Below are positions 16,696 to 27,965 of a DNA stretch of 57,561 nucleotides, piece by piece (within the stretch, counting starts at the first letter, position 1; each line of letters opens with the position of its first letter). Source of the DNA: Guillardia theta CCMP2712 (taxonomy: Eukaryota; Cryptophyceae; Pyrenomonadales; Geminigeraceae); the NCBI RefSeq assembly GCF_000315625.1, contig NW_005434443.1:1-57561 (forward strand), read 5' to 3'. The position numbers and the translations under genes were made by a program. The notes under the pieces are model-generated. The model had not been told where the DNA came from and searched no databases. It saw only the letters and a program-made list of their open reading frames with translations.

Positions 16696-18677
16696 TCAAG
16701 CGAGAACTTTTGTGCAAGCCTGCAAAAGATTGAGATGCGGCATGAGCAATTGGCTGTTCACCTTCAAGACAACGACAGTGGCTCCCAGAAGTCCGAGGAA
16801 AGTTCCCAGCCCGATCAGCCCGCCAGCGACATGATAGTCCAACCCTAGCAAGCGTCAACCATGCTCGTGTCTGCAAGAGAAGCAACAGCGCAGACCGAGT
16901 GAGCTCGACGAGTCAGCCTTGGCAAGCTGCCTCTTGGCCCCGCGAAACATCATGCTGCAGTCAAGCGTCTCAACGTCAAGAACAGACACGTGGTTTGATT
17001 TGGCTCACCTGGGAAAGACGTAGATAACAAACGATCCCAGCAGTGCTCCAAGAAAGCTCACAACGACACCCAAATCGCGCAAAATCTTGACTCATGCGTC
17101 AAATATCAAGAGGAGGCGAAAACGAGAGCACCATGGATCCAGCACAGACAGAGGCTATGAAGACGCAAGCTATGACATCCTTGAGCTTCTGGGTCGGCTC
17201 CTTCACTTTCATGAACTCCAAGATGCTCGTGCGAAACCCATCAAATGTTAAGGCGTAACCGAGCAGAATCGAAGAACCGATTGCACCTCTGTAAAAACAT
17301 CATTGCATGAAGAGAGTCAACCAGCAAGTGCACCGCGAGATAGTTGCGAGCAAGTCAGAGGTTGCATAGTTGTTGAGAATGAGGCCATATGACATTCCTC
17401 CAAAGGTGAGGAAGCCAGCAACCATGTAGATCGCATTCATCAGGAATGCTCCAAAGAACGACGAGTACGTCAAAGTATCGAACCTAGAAAGTATCAACTG
17501 ACAAGCCATCAGGGCATTGCTTCCGTCGCACCTCTTGCGCGTCGCGTCCTTAAGCTCCCGCAGAAACTTGGGGGCATTGTAGTGGCACAGATAGCTGTTA
17601 GTCAACATGGAGATGAGAATCAAGCTCTTGATCAGCTTCGTTCCCATCACGTCGAAGGATGACACAACAACATTCTTGCCGCCAGTTGCAACAAGCTGAT
17701 TGAAGAAGACACCGCCAGGGGCATAAGAGCCCTCGACAAGACGCAGAATCATGAAGAATGCTGTGAACAAAAGACCTCCGATGCCGAGGAAGCTGGCGTA
17801 AGAGAGGAAAGTGAAGGATCTGAGAAGGCACAACGGGAGAAGACCAAACAGGTGAGCAACGAGGAGGATGGAGTTACGATTGACAGCAACTCCTGCGACT
17901 TGTGACACACCAGCGGTGATCGCAAGGTCAGAGAACAGATCGCCGATGATCATGGAATAAATCAGGCACGCTGACCAAGTCTTGAACACCACGATGAGGT
18001 TTGGAATCCAGGCAGTTGACTCGCCAACGGTTTTGGCCCAGCCCTCGCTAGGGACGAAGGATCAGGGACGGGCTGGGACAAGGGAAGAGAAGGGGAATGA
18101 ACAACTCACGTGTAGCTCTTCGCTCCAGTCATCTCGCATACTTTCCCGATCATCGCAAAGCAGTATCCCGCGATAGCGGCAAAAGTGAAGGCGATCCCCA
18201 ACGCCAGCACCAAAGTCTGCCGCTGATCCGAGAAGGCAGCGACGCCTCCAGCCAAACAGAGAACACCTGAGCCAACCTGTGCAGCAACGATCAGAGAGAG
18301 CAGAAGAAGAGGATGGCTACAATGTTCTTGATTAAGTTGCTCACGCATCCTCCCATCGGAGTGTCTCCTGGCTGCCATCCTGCTGGCAGCATGCTTCTTG
18401 AAGAGCCATCGCTAGCAGCACTGGAAGACGCTTGCGTCTGAACGAGCGAAGCCTGCTTCCTCTTCACAATGCTCGACGTGAACGAGCCCTCATTGGCACG
18501 GAGAGAATGAGAGATTCCATTCGTTGTGGAAGCGTGCCTGATGGCACTATTGCATGCTGAAGCCCTGACGCCTCGAACAGAGGTAGGCAGTTGCAGAGGA
18601 TGGAAGGCAAAGGCCCAACACTTGTGAATCAGGCAGAGCGTAAAGCAGACGCGCAGGAAGTACTCGCGAGACTGCAT
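16696..18677 (-). CDS. Plastid-targeted(?) amino-acid permease, AAAP/SLC38-like
   Basis: Seven exons (18677-18345, 18276-18110, 18047-17334, 17288-17132, 17085-17009, 16954-16896, 16844-16696) give an exact 551-codon frame. After the presequence come hydrophobic helices typical of the amino acid/auxin permease family: VGSGVLCLAGGVAAF (helix 1 with the unwound GSG), a helix with IYSMIIGDLFSDLA, a segment before helix 8 with NNYATSDLLATISR, then two or three C-terminal helices (VSFLGALLGSF; LIGLGTFLGLLG). The N-terminus is a hydrophobic signal peptide ending AFA, followed by F and a Ser/Arg-rich stretch, as in bipartite presequences of complex red-lineage plastids. I therefore infer a plastid envelope or associated membrane location. 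Substrate cannot be told. It converges with the acidic protein gene. Confidence 0.82.
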
Positions 18678-20742
18678 TAGGATCTAAGAGTGTAAGGAAA
18701 GATGTCAGGCATTGATCCAGAACATGTTCAAAGTTTCAATGATTTGATGTTTGATTCGAATCATTATGTATATGATTATTGTTAGAATCTCATCAGCACC
18801 ATCATCGTTTCGTCGAACCCTCCCTGTTCATCCATAAAACACTCGTCTCGTAAAGTTCTTGCACTTAATCTCCAATGTCCTATTCAAGTTCTTCGTTTGC
18901 TAAGGGTTTCTGCCTGCCCGTTTGTCTTTCACTTCAGCTCCATGTCACTTCGTCTCTGCCTCGGCCCCATTCTTGGACGAACTCACTAGGAGCCCTCCAT
19001 CCTTCACACCTCTCTCCCTTCCCTGCCATCCCTGACATAATTCCACCCAGATCCTCAAGGCACCCCTCACTCCAGAATGAGTCTTCTTGACCGGGGGTAG
19101 TACAAAACACCCCTACCAACTCAATTCCACTCTTCTATCTAGTTTGGCATAAGCAGGGGTGGTGACCCTTTTAACCGTTTACCCCAAGAGGGTGACTACC
19201 CTACCTCTACGTTTTGCTGTGCATTGACTTCCCACTGAAGTACGCATTCTGTGAACTTTCACTCCACACAAGTACGCGAAGTACGTAGTTTCAGTGGGGG
19301 ACAGCAGTCGGCAGGATTAGGTTTGGTTCTCGCTGTCTTTTCTCTTCCCGCCGTTTGGCCTGTGCGACAGAGTCAGACTCTTCGACTCTCCTGATTGTCC
19401 TCGTACTGATTTTTAACTTAACTTTGAGTAAAAGCCTCCGTCCCGTCACGTAGTACCGCCGGCACTGGCCACGGTCGAACGGACTGTACACTCGACTCAA
19501 CTCTCAGTCTGGCACCGTACGGTCACGTAGAGCGGCCTCCTCAGGCCGCGCCCCGCGCCGCGGGCCGGGCACTGTACGGCAAGCCTCCACTGGCCGGGCC
19601 GCGCGCCTGGTCACCGGGTCACCAACGCCGGGCCGCCATCCGGCGATCGGACCGGACGGGACTGACTCAAGTCGGAATGAAGGCGGAAGTTGACTGCACG
19701 GTACCACCCTCACCCTTACAGGTCATCTGCCATCGTGACCACCACCACCCGTCATGGCGTTTTGATCTGTAAAGTACCCCCTCTTTGAATCTTCCAAGTT
19801 TACTACTACACCGCATTACAATCCGAGTACCCCCTTCACAGTACTTCAAAGGACCCCTGCTTGGACCATGACGTTTCAGATCCTCTGGACAATCTGAAGT
19901 GAAAATCTTTCGAGACTCTCTCACCCCCCCCCCTCCGTAACTTCTTTTGGCATTCTCCGGTACCCTACCCTTTCTAGCGGCTCGGAGTCTGGCCTACTAG
20001 TAGAACTGCACTACCGCATTCCTCTCAAGCTGAGTACCCTACCCCCTCATTATCAGATCATGCTATTTGCTAATAAATTGCCTTCTTGTGACCATATTAT
20101 AAAACGCACTAAAAATCTTATTCGTGAGTACCCCTACTTGGAGTAATATCCAAAGTGGAGGACCCTGCTTCTGAGCGACACCCCCTTTGTAGCCTGTTTG
20201 TACCCTACCCTTGTAGGGCAATTTTTGAACCCCTCCCACCAATGCAATCTCGAACACCCTGGACAACAACCCCTACCCTACAGGGCTCATTGAATTGGTT
20301 TTTTTGGGGTCAACACAGCAGTACGTGCTGTTACTACTACAACCAATCGAGGTTACTACGACAGCTCAAGGTTACTACGACAGATATATATTGCAGTGTT
20401 ACATTCGTTCACCTCCCTGGTTTCCTCTCTCTACGTCTCGTCGTTTCTTCACACTTTCTCTTTCAAACAATCTTCTCGCTTGCAGGCCCGTGCTATCAGT
20501 CTGGACAGTCAAGCGGTCAACGACAGTAAGTCCTTTGCACTTCAAGCCTTTGATATTTCTCGACCTCTATCACATCAGGTAATCTCCTTGAAATGTTCCC
20601 GCGTCGTCTATTCTCCGCTCCTCCTTCAGTTGCGATTCTTCTTTCCCTCGCACTGATATACTAGCTGAAAATGTTCTCCGCTTCTTGGCTGTGTTCCTCT
20701 GCTTCAACAGATACTTGTTCAGCCTGATGTCAGTGAGCAGGC
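18678..20742. other. Intergenic spacer with TACCC motifs and a GC-rich island
   Basis: No convincing gene is seen. The spacer holds at least eight short C-rich motifs of the type GTACCCY or TACCCCT (near 19103, 19170-19205, 19785, 19830, 19960, 20035, 20130, 20205, 20270), several near inverted GGGTAG partners. It also holds a GC-rich island with many CCGGGC/GGCCGC words (about 19500-19680) and near 20335-20385 imperfect repeats containing GGTTACTACGACAG. The motifs recur in other spacers of this window. Confidence 0.6.
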
Positions 20743-21682
20743 ATGAGCAACCGCATGTTCGAGCAGCCATCTCGGTCCTTCACTTCACTTCCGGCACGTA
20801 GAGCGACTACAGAGGACGATGAACTTATGAGCGGCAAGAAGACCATAGCTACGTCTATAGGGCAGATCAACCAGGCTCTTGGAAAGCTTGCGGTGGAATC
20901 GAGCGGAGGAAAGGATAAGAATAGCCCAATTGACTCCATCAAACAAATCGCTGTGAAAGAAAGCAGAAAGATTGAAACAAAGTTCAAGGCAATAGTGATA
21001 CAGGCAGCTGAAGAAAAGGATTCGCTGGTATGGGATTGTCTTTCATGGTAGCTTGTCTGACTGGTAGAATTTTAGATGCTAAAAAACTCTCTAACACAAG
21101 CCAAAGAGCAGCTGGAGGAGCAGGTGTACAATGCATCTGAGAAGCAGGGGCTGCTCGCAGCTGCTCTAGCTCAGAAGAGCAAGAAGAAGCTGACCATCGA
21201 GATGGAGGAGGATGAGAAGTGGAACATCATTGAGAAAGCCACCTCCGCTTCCTGGACCAAAGTCTTGGACTCGCTCTTGGAGACAGCTGAGAACTGTGCT
21301 CTTGCTCAGCTGGAGGAGGAGGACGACGACGAGACACGAAGCGAAAGCTCAGTGTCGATGCTGCCGAGGAAAAGTTACTCTGACGACGGAGACAATGATT
21401 GGAGATCCCTCGAGGAAAGGCCGACGGACTGGACGGACTGGACAGGCAAGTCAAGTTTCTCGTGCTATGTGGTGCGCTAACCCGGCATGCTCAGATGCAA
21501 ATGATCGCGATAACAGTCCTCTTCGACTTCCTGGAGGAGCAGGAAAGCAGCAGCAGCGGTACATCTCGCCGCTACGAAACCCTGTCGGGCATGACGAAGG
21601 AGGCATCCAAGCCTTTCCTGGGCGAGGAGGAAAGAAGAAGCAGGACAGTCGGCTGGTCAGCAGCTACGACTTCGAGGACTGA
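20743..21682 (+). CDS. Hypothetical coiled-coil protein
   Basis: Exons 20743-21027, 21076-21445 and 21495-21682 give a 280-residue protein. Residues about 30-140 are rich in Lys/Glu/Gln/Ala with heptad-like spacing (IDSIKQIAVKES, AKEQLEEQVYNASEKQ, SASWTKVLDSLLETAENC), followed by an acidic run (EEEDDDETRSES) and a C-terminal tail rich in Gly/Lys/Gln. The first intron is 48 nt, GT-AG. The second is best explained as a 49-nt GC-AG intron (donor GCAAGT), because no GT donor keeps the frame into the good C-terminal exon. Without that splice the protein would stop at 21480. It converges with the polycystin gene that ends at 21872. No family is recognised. Confidence 0.65.
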
Positions 21683-21871
21683 CACCTTCGCCCGTTATCT
21701 CCTCGTCTCCCCCTCTCTGCGCTTGACCCTCTCCCTCGTTCTTGTATAAAGTATTTCATAATGCACAAGGAAAATGATGCGAACCATTTCCCATCCTCCG
21801 TTTCCTTCCCCTGCTCACTCTGACTCCCCATCAGCAGCTCCGTTTCCTTCCCCTGATCACTCTGACTACCA

Positions 21872-24800
21872 TCAGCAGCTGCCGTACAGATGGAAGCGGA
21901 CGGAGAGCTCCAGCTTCGCCTGCTTCAGCCTGCCCTCAATCTTGGGGTTGAGGATGGGGAGGAATATGTTCTCGTGGCTGCTCTGATATAGGGCCTTGCT
22001 GAGCTCCACGCTCACGCTCCCGATGAAGTCGTCTTTTGTGATCTACGTGCCGTCAGAGCAGAAATGATAAGCAACGTGCAATATGCTAGGTACGGCAGGG
22101 GCAGGGGCAGGGGCAGGGGCAGGGGCAGGGGTCAAGCTGGGATCAGGAAGGAGGGTGGCATCGGGTAGATTGGAAGTGAAGAAGAAGATTAACTCACATT
22201 GTCCTTGTCCCACACTGTGATGACGACTGAGGAGGCTTCCGCTGCCACGTCCCACTCGAACTCTTCCTCCCACTTGGGGGTGACACTCCTCGGAATCGTC
22301 CTCGTCACGTAGGACTGGGCGTCTTCCTGCCCTGTGAGGTAGAGGATGCAGTAGGGGTCGCAGCTGCGGATCAAATCCATCTTGGGTAGGCCACTAGCTC
22401 CGTGAACGCAGACGGAGAGTTTGCCGATCTTGGAGCTCTCGGGGTGTGAGGAGGAGGCGGCGGCAAAGAAGCTCTTCCTCCTCTCCGGGATTGAGTCCAT
22501 GATGCTGGAGGCGATGCTCTCAACCAGGTCGAGCGTCCGCCGCTGATCCTCGAGCACATTGATCTGCATGAGGTTCATGGCGAGCAGCCTCCTGCACGTG
22601 AGACACGCATGGTTAGATAGAAACAGAAAGGAAGAGAGGAGGGGATACAAAACGATTTGAGGAAAAATTAATCAGAAATGAGGAGAGACGAGAGGAAGAA
22701 GTAGAAGTTTACAAGTGGAAGAGGTAGAAGAAGAGAAGAAAAGGAGTGAAGAAGAGAAAGTAATTCTCACTTCATGTTCTCCATCCCCACGATCTCTCGC
22801 AGCTCCCTATTTCGTCTCTCTCGGAGCTCAGACACGTCCTTTCCGTATCGCTCTAGGATGTCCAACATCACTCTTCGCTGCCCTTCTCCTTCCCCCGCAT
22901 CTTCGGGGGCAGGAGCGACGCTGGCGCTGGAGCTGGACTGCATGGTGAGCAGGTCGAGCAGCCCGTCCTCATCGATCTGCACGCCCCCCCGAAGGAGAAT
23001 CGCCTTTCGCCGCGCCATCTCCTTGTCAACCACCTCCTTCATGCGCTGGCTCGAGCCCCGCGCCTTGAGCTCATCCTGCAGCGATTGTCGGATCTTCTGA
23101 TCTGCCATGAAGTTGCGACTGCCCGGCAGCCAGCGGCGCGCGCCGTGGCTGAGCACGTCCTTGAGCTCCGAGACGAGGCCGGCGCGAGCGTCGGTCGATT
23201 GCTTGACGTTGGAGTAGGCCTCGACGAGGATAGCGAGGAAAATGTTGAAGAGAATGAAGAGCACAACGAAGATGTAAGACCACAAGTAGAGCTGGAAGGA
23301 GATGTCTGAAGCAGCGTGATCCATCTGCGAGGAAAATAAGAGGACAGGAGACGGAAGCAGATCCAGAGGAGGAGAAGGAGGAGCACGATGGAGAAAGGAG
23401 GAAACAAAAGAAGAAAAAGGAACGAGGCAAAGAACAAGAGCAAGACAACGAAGAAAGAGGAAGGAGGGGGAGAAGAAGGAGAAGAGAGGAGAAGGAGAGA
23501 GGAGGAGGAGAGAGGAGGAGGGAGGCACCGAAGTGTAGAACTGAGTAGTGTCCATGTTAAGAATAGTGATAGCAAGAGACTTAAAGGAACCTGAGAGATT
23601 GGACATGCCCTGAGATAAAAGTAAAGGAAAAGACCCAAAAAAAAGAAAGCAGGTGAAGATAAGAGCAACAATCACCACTGAGACGAGAAGGAGCAACAGC
23701 AACATCAAACAATTTCTCATATGAAGTCAAACCTCGTACTGATGGCCGAAGAGGAACACGCCGACGATGGCATACCCCACGAACACGATCATGAACAGCA
23801 GCAGGAAGTGAAACAGATCGCTCGACGCCCTCCCGATCGTCCTCGTCACCATCCCCATCCGCTCTTGGAAGTCCAGCGACTTGAGCATTCGGAACACAAA
23901 CAGCACGATGCTCATCCCCGCGAAGAAGGCGTACATGTCCTCTGCCGACGCCATGGCCTTGACCGAGTCCAGCAGGAGGAGGAAGTCGTACTCGGCCTGG
24001 TTGTTGGTCCGCAGCCTCCTGGCCTTGGCAAAGCTGGTGACTGCGATGGGACTCTCGAAATTAGCGGCGCTGCCTTGGCTGGAGGCGGAGGAGACTCGTC
24101 GCGAGCTGCCGTACTCGGGCCCGTAGAAGAGGATCGGGTAACCGACCTTGAGGCTGAAGGCTCGCGCCTTGCTGTGCAGCAGGAGCCAGCTGACTACCGA
24201 GCCGACGAGGAACGCGAAGTGAAGCCAGTCGATGAGGTTGAAGGGGTCGGTGAAGTAGGAGGAGGCGGAGAACTTTCTCAGGTGGTGCAGGATGTCCGTC
24301 ACCTCCATCCCCACGTTGATCACCAGGGCCAGCAGGATGGCGAGCATGAGCAGCAGCTGCCACGTGCTCGGGTGCTTGATCTTGTCCACCCCCACCGTCG
24401 TGATCTTGTACTCCCACGGGATCTTTCCCCCGACGTCCCAGGTGAAGGTCACCTGGCAGTAGGAGAGGATGTTTCTGACCGCGTTGTAGGTCATGAGCTC
24501 CACGGAGACTTGCTTGGTCTGGAAGTCGATGAACTTCCCGTCCTGCAGGCTCGTCAGCATGTCGAGCGCCTGCTTCCTTGACAGCCGCTCGTCGAAGTAC
24601 ACCTTGAAGTTGTCCGCTTCCAAGCTCACCACCACAGCTGGGCTCTTGCTGAAGTCAGAGCCGTTGACGTCACGAGCGAGCTCGTCGGGCGTCAGCTCGC
24701 CGTCCATGTTGAGGTCGAGGTGGTTGGAGTCGTAGCGGTGGGGGAAGAAGCCGTACGGGTAGGAGATCACCTCCTGCCCGCTGTCGTCCACGAACGAGTG

Positions 24801-26952
24801 TCGCTCGCTGTCGCCGTAGAAGCGATCGGCTCGCAGCTCGCCGTTGTAGAGGCTGCTGGAGGGCATGAAGGTCGGGTCGAAGCCGAAGGGAGTGCTCTCC
24901 TGCGCGGAGGTCGAGGGGCAGTTGATGCTGCTCTGAGCGAGGAGCGTGTAGTTGTGCAGCCCTGGGTCCTGGATGTGATCGACGCACGTGGGCAGACTCT
25001 GCATGCGCTTCTGCGAGACCACGAGAGCTCCGACCATGCGGTTGAACGGCGTCACCTCCAGCACCTTGGGCGTGAAGGGAGGGATGACAACCGGGGGGCC
25101 GGAGGAGGAGGAGCCGTAGGACCAGATGTCAAAGTGGTTGTGGTTCTCGCAGGAGGAGGAGAAGCTGGCGAGAAGAGCAGAGGCGTTAACGCAGGGCGGA
25201 AAGCCGCCGGAGCCAGGGCACTTGTCCTGAGGACAGACGCCGTCGTAGGAGTCCCTGGTGTCCACGGTACAGAGAGCGCAGGGCTTGCAGACGAAGGTCG
25301 AGGAGGAGGAGGATGATGATGCCACTACAGTCCATGCAGCGCAGAAGGAGGAGGCAGCGCAGTCAGCGTGGGAGGAGCAAGTATCTCCGACCTGTTTTGT
25401 GCCCATCGAGATGTTTGGAGTTGAACGCAGTTTGGTGTTGATGTTGTTCTTCAGATGAGAGCCTTTTGACTGCTTGTCTCTTGCCGACGGGCAACTCATG
25501 GCTGCTTGTTTGAAGGAAGACTCAGTTTCAGCGAAGGACAACGGCAGTTGCTTCTCGTACGCTGAACAGAATTGAACCTGACAAGATGAANNNNNNNNNN
25601 NNNNNNNNNNNNNNNNNNNNNNNNNNNNNNNNNNNNNNNNNNNNNNNNNNNNNNNNNNNNNNNNNNNNNNNNNNNNNNNNNNNNNNNNNNNNNNNNNNNN
25701 NNNNNNNNNNNNNNNNNNNNNNNNNNNNNNNNNNNNNNNNNNNNNNNNNNNNNNNNNNNNNNNNNNNNNNNNNNNNNNNNNATCAAATCTGAAGCGAATA
25801 AAAAGCTTCAGTCAGGAATATCCAGCATTATCCAGCTCCTGCTCACCAGTGACATCAAGCGTTTCACACTTGGAGTCAGGCGACTGGTTGACGAGCTTAG
25901 AGCAGTAATCAATGATGTTCTCAATCATAAGCGTGACGGACGCGATGAGCTCTCGGGTATCACCGTAATCAAACGAGTTCAGCTGCTGGTTCGGTGGAAC
26001 CGTGCTGAACAAGAAAACAATGTCAGAGATAAAAGATGCATCATAGAAAAAGCATCGACCTCTGAACCAGTCTCAGGTAGTGCTCGATGGTAGACAGGTC
26101 CACCAAGTCTGTCGTCTGCTTCGTCTGATACATCACGAGCGTGTACTGCCCGTCGGGAAGCTCGAGCGAGAGCGTCGCGTTGTCAATGTCTTGCTCGAAG
26201 ACGAAGGCGTTCATGGTGTCGCTGTAGATGTTGTAGGTGAACTTGCTCCTGCTCGGGTCCAGGCTCGAGTCGAGGAGCGTCAGGTCCCACCCCAGCAAGG
26301 CTCCACTGTCAGCGATCACGTCCTTGAGGCTCAGGGACACGCTCGTCAGGTTGGGATACTTGCCGCAGTCTGGGATGCAGCCGAAGCGACCGAAGCCCGG
26401 GTACTCCGCAGGGCTGTCGCAGACTCCGTCACCACAGACGGGGTCTTGGAAGACGGACGGGAGGATACTCTGCTGCAGCCAGGAGTAGAGGTCGTCGTTG
26501 TTGCGGATGTATCCCGTGGCTCCTACCCCGGAGTTCATGAAGCCCCCCGAGAGATATGTAGGAAGGTCACCGATAAGGAAGTCGAGGAGCGAGCTTTCGA
26601 TAGCAAACAGTGTTTGAGAGTCACGCTGGACAAAGACGAGGAGGATGAAGAGGAGGAAGAAGAGGGAGGTGCCGGCGAGCTTACGGTATCTTGTCGAGCG
26701 ATCGATCCTGGATTGTACCTGCTCCAGAAATGCTTGGAGTTTCGACTCTTTCTGCTTCTCTGAAGATTCCTTCGGTGGACAGAACAATGTCTGAGACTCT
26801 ACGTCATGAAGAACGCTGTCAATAGTTTCAATCCTATTCCTGAAGACATTCGGATTCTCAAGCACTCGGTTCAGATCAAACTCGGCATCCTCGTAGCTTC
26901 TCGACTCCCTTTGATGCTGCAGGACGCCTGCAACGGCGGCGTTCAAGGCCAT
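21872..26952 (-). CDS. PKD2-like: Polycystin-2-like channel, copy A (C-terminal C2 domain)
   Basis: Exons: 26952-26060, 26004-25847, one inside or beside the N gap, 25577-23733, 23609-23529, 23324-22771, 22591-22198 and 22042-21872. Seen exons plus a 92-nt exon as in copy B would give 1,395 residues. Features in order: cytosolic N-terminus; TM1 (GTSLFFLLFILLVF); long luminal/extracellular region with a Cys-rich insert (CGDGVCDS...GFGRFGCIPDCG), a second Cys-rich insert, and an EF-hand-like loop (DLNMDGELTPDE); then helices 2-6 of the polycystin channel fold (AILLALVINVGMEV; FNLIDWLHFAFLVGSV; FAGMSIVLFVFRML; LLLFMIVFVGYAIVGVFLF), a pore segment on the small exons, and the last helix (WSYIFVVLFILFNIFLAILVEAY). 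The C-terminus is a C2 domain (DLIRSCDPYC; WDKDNITKDDFIGSV). Such channels conduct cations in cilia. The ATG lies in GCCGCCATGG. Confidence 0.9.
22096..22133 (+). repeat. GGGGCA microsatellite in the last intron of copy A
   Basis: About six GGGGCA units (GGGCAGGGGCA on +) lie in the intron between the two C2-coding exons. Copy B has no such array in the matching intron. Confidence 0.85.
23733..25385 (-). repeat. Inverted near-identical block B, left arm
   Basis: About 1.65 kb of the large exon of copy A is almost identical, in inverted orientation, to 29495-31174 of copy B. The differences I see are a Ser-linker indel, a cluster at the QGSAANF/QELPGDF stretch, and scattered single bases (NVG/NMG, VFVG/VFLG). 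Identity stops at the exon edge (QYE) and near CSSHADC. Confidence 0.9.
25591..25781. other. Assembly gap (191 N)
   Basis: The run of N falls inside copy A where its third exon (92 nt in copy B at 29111-29202) should be. Exon 2 ends at 25847 with a good GTGAGC donor and exon 4 begins at 25577 after TTGTCAG, so only intron plus the small exon need be missing. Confidence 0.98.
26069..26550 (-). repeat. Inverted near-identical block A, left arm
   Basis: About 480 bp of exon 1 of copy A (from GGFMNSGVG to EHYLRL) matches 28363-28845 of copy B with about two mismatches. Upstream coding sequence is only about half identical at protein level, apart from a further nearly identical stretch of about 90 bp around TM1. 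Confidence 0.9.
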
Positions 26953-27965
26953 GGCGGCACTCAAGGAACAGAAGCTGGAACCATCGACATTGATGCAGCC
27001 GCACGGGGACAAGCAGGAACAGAAGGCTTGATAGATGATAGTACCTAGCTTTCACACCCGGTGTCGCCTTTGAAAGTACAATCATTGTCCCAGTCTCTTC
27101 ATAGCAATTTGAGGGTATCGGGAGTAATAAGCGGGTCAGACAGACAGACAGACAGACAGGTGATATATACTGGGTGATATATAGAGATAGAACGTTCATT
27201 TTAATCTTACATGAGTTATAGTAATCAAAGTTTTACACCAGTACAGACTTTATAAAGAACCCCCACAAATATGATGATTCAAGTGGGGTGGTAGCAAAGA
27301 AGTCAAAAGGCTATTTGAGGGTAGGGTAGTCTCAAAGACCTCGGACATTCCGATCGACAGCTGAGCAGTACCGTTGTACCCCTGCAATCCCCTTGAATAG
27401 AGGGGTAGTGCGTTAAGCCTAGTCGGTCACTTCCCCATGAAATCCATATCTTTTATATTGGTACTAATGATCTTCTTGTTTTTAGAATTGTACCAGGAAC
27501 ATGATAGTACTTGATTTCGGTGTTTTAAAAATCTGACCAATTCGTTTTTGATCACGACTAATGCGATGCGAGTAGTTGGGAACCAATGGGGGGAGGAGAA
27601 GGAGTGTTGAGGAAACGTTGAGGAAGCGTTGAGTAGAAACAGATAGCAGGGCGAGATAGAGTGAGAAAGAGAGTGAGGACTGATGGAAAAGGGACGGAAA
27701 GCAGAATGAGATTGAGAAAGGTCGGGAACAAGGGCAGGGCTTGGATGAACAAAGCTATTCACACACATCGCACTTTCACTAGCAGAGAACAGGAATGAGA
27801 CATGGCTTGGAACTAGTTTCATTGACGACGAACAGCAAAACAATACCCTATCTGTTTCTGCTTCAACCTCTGACACATGCGTATCGCAGGACGCTGGAAC
27901 TTTAAGACTTCTACGAGGGCTCCGGGTTTGTTAGGTGTGTACAAACTTGATCTAAACCAGTCGAC
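26953..27965. promoter_or_regulatory. Shared spacer between head-to-head polycystin genes
   Basis: A 1,013-bp non-coding interval separates the two divergent ATGs, so it presumably contains both promoters (inference). Visible: a CAGA tandem (about 27137-27157), a repeated GTGATATATA, TACCC-type motifs around 27255-27400, and an oligopurine stretch at 27590-27720. I see no inverted symmetry in it, unlike the flanking genes. Confidence 0.55.

Noticed and set aside
19500-19690. Possible tRNA or rRNA fragment in the GC-rich island
   Set aside because: I could not find a cloverleaf, T-loop or known rRNA core; only GC-rich words.
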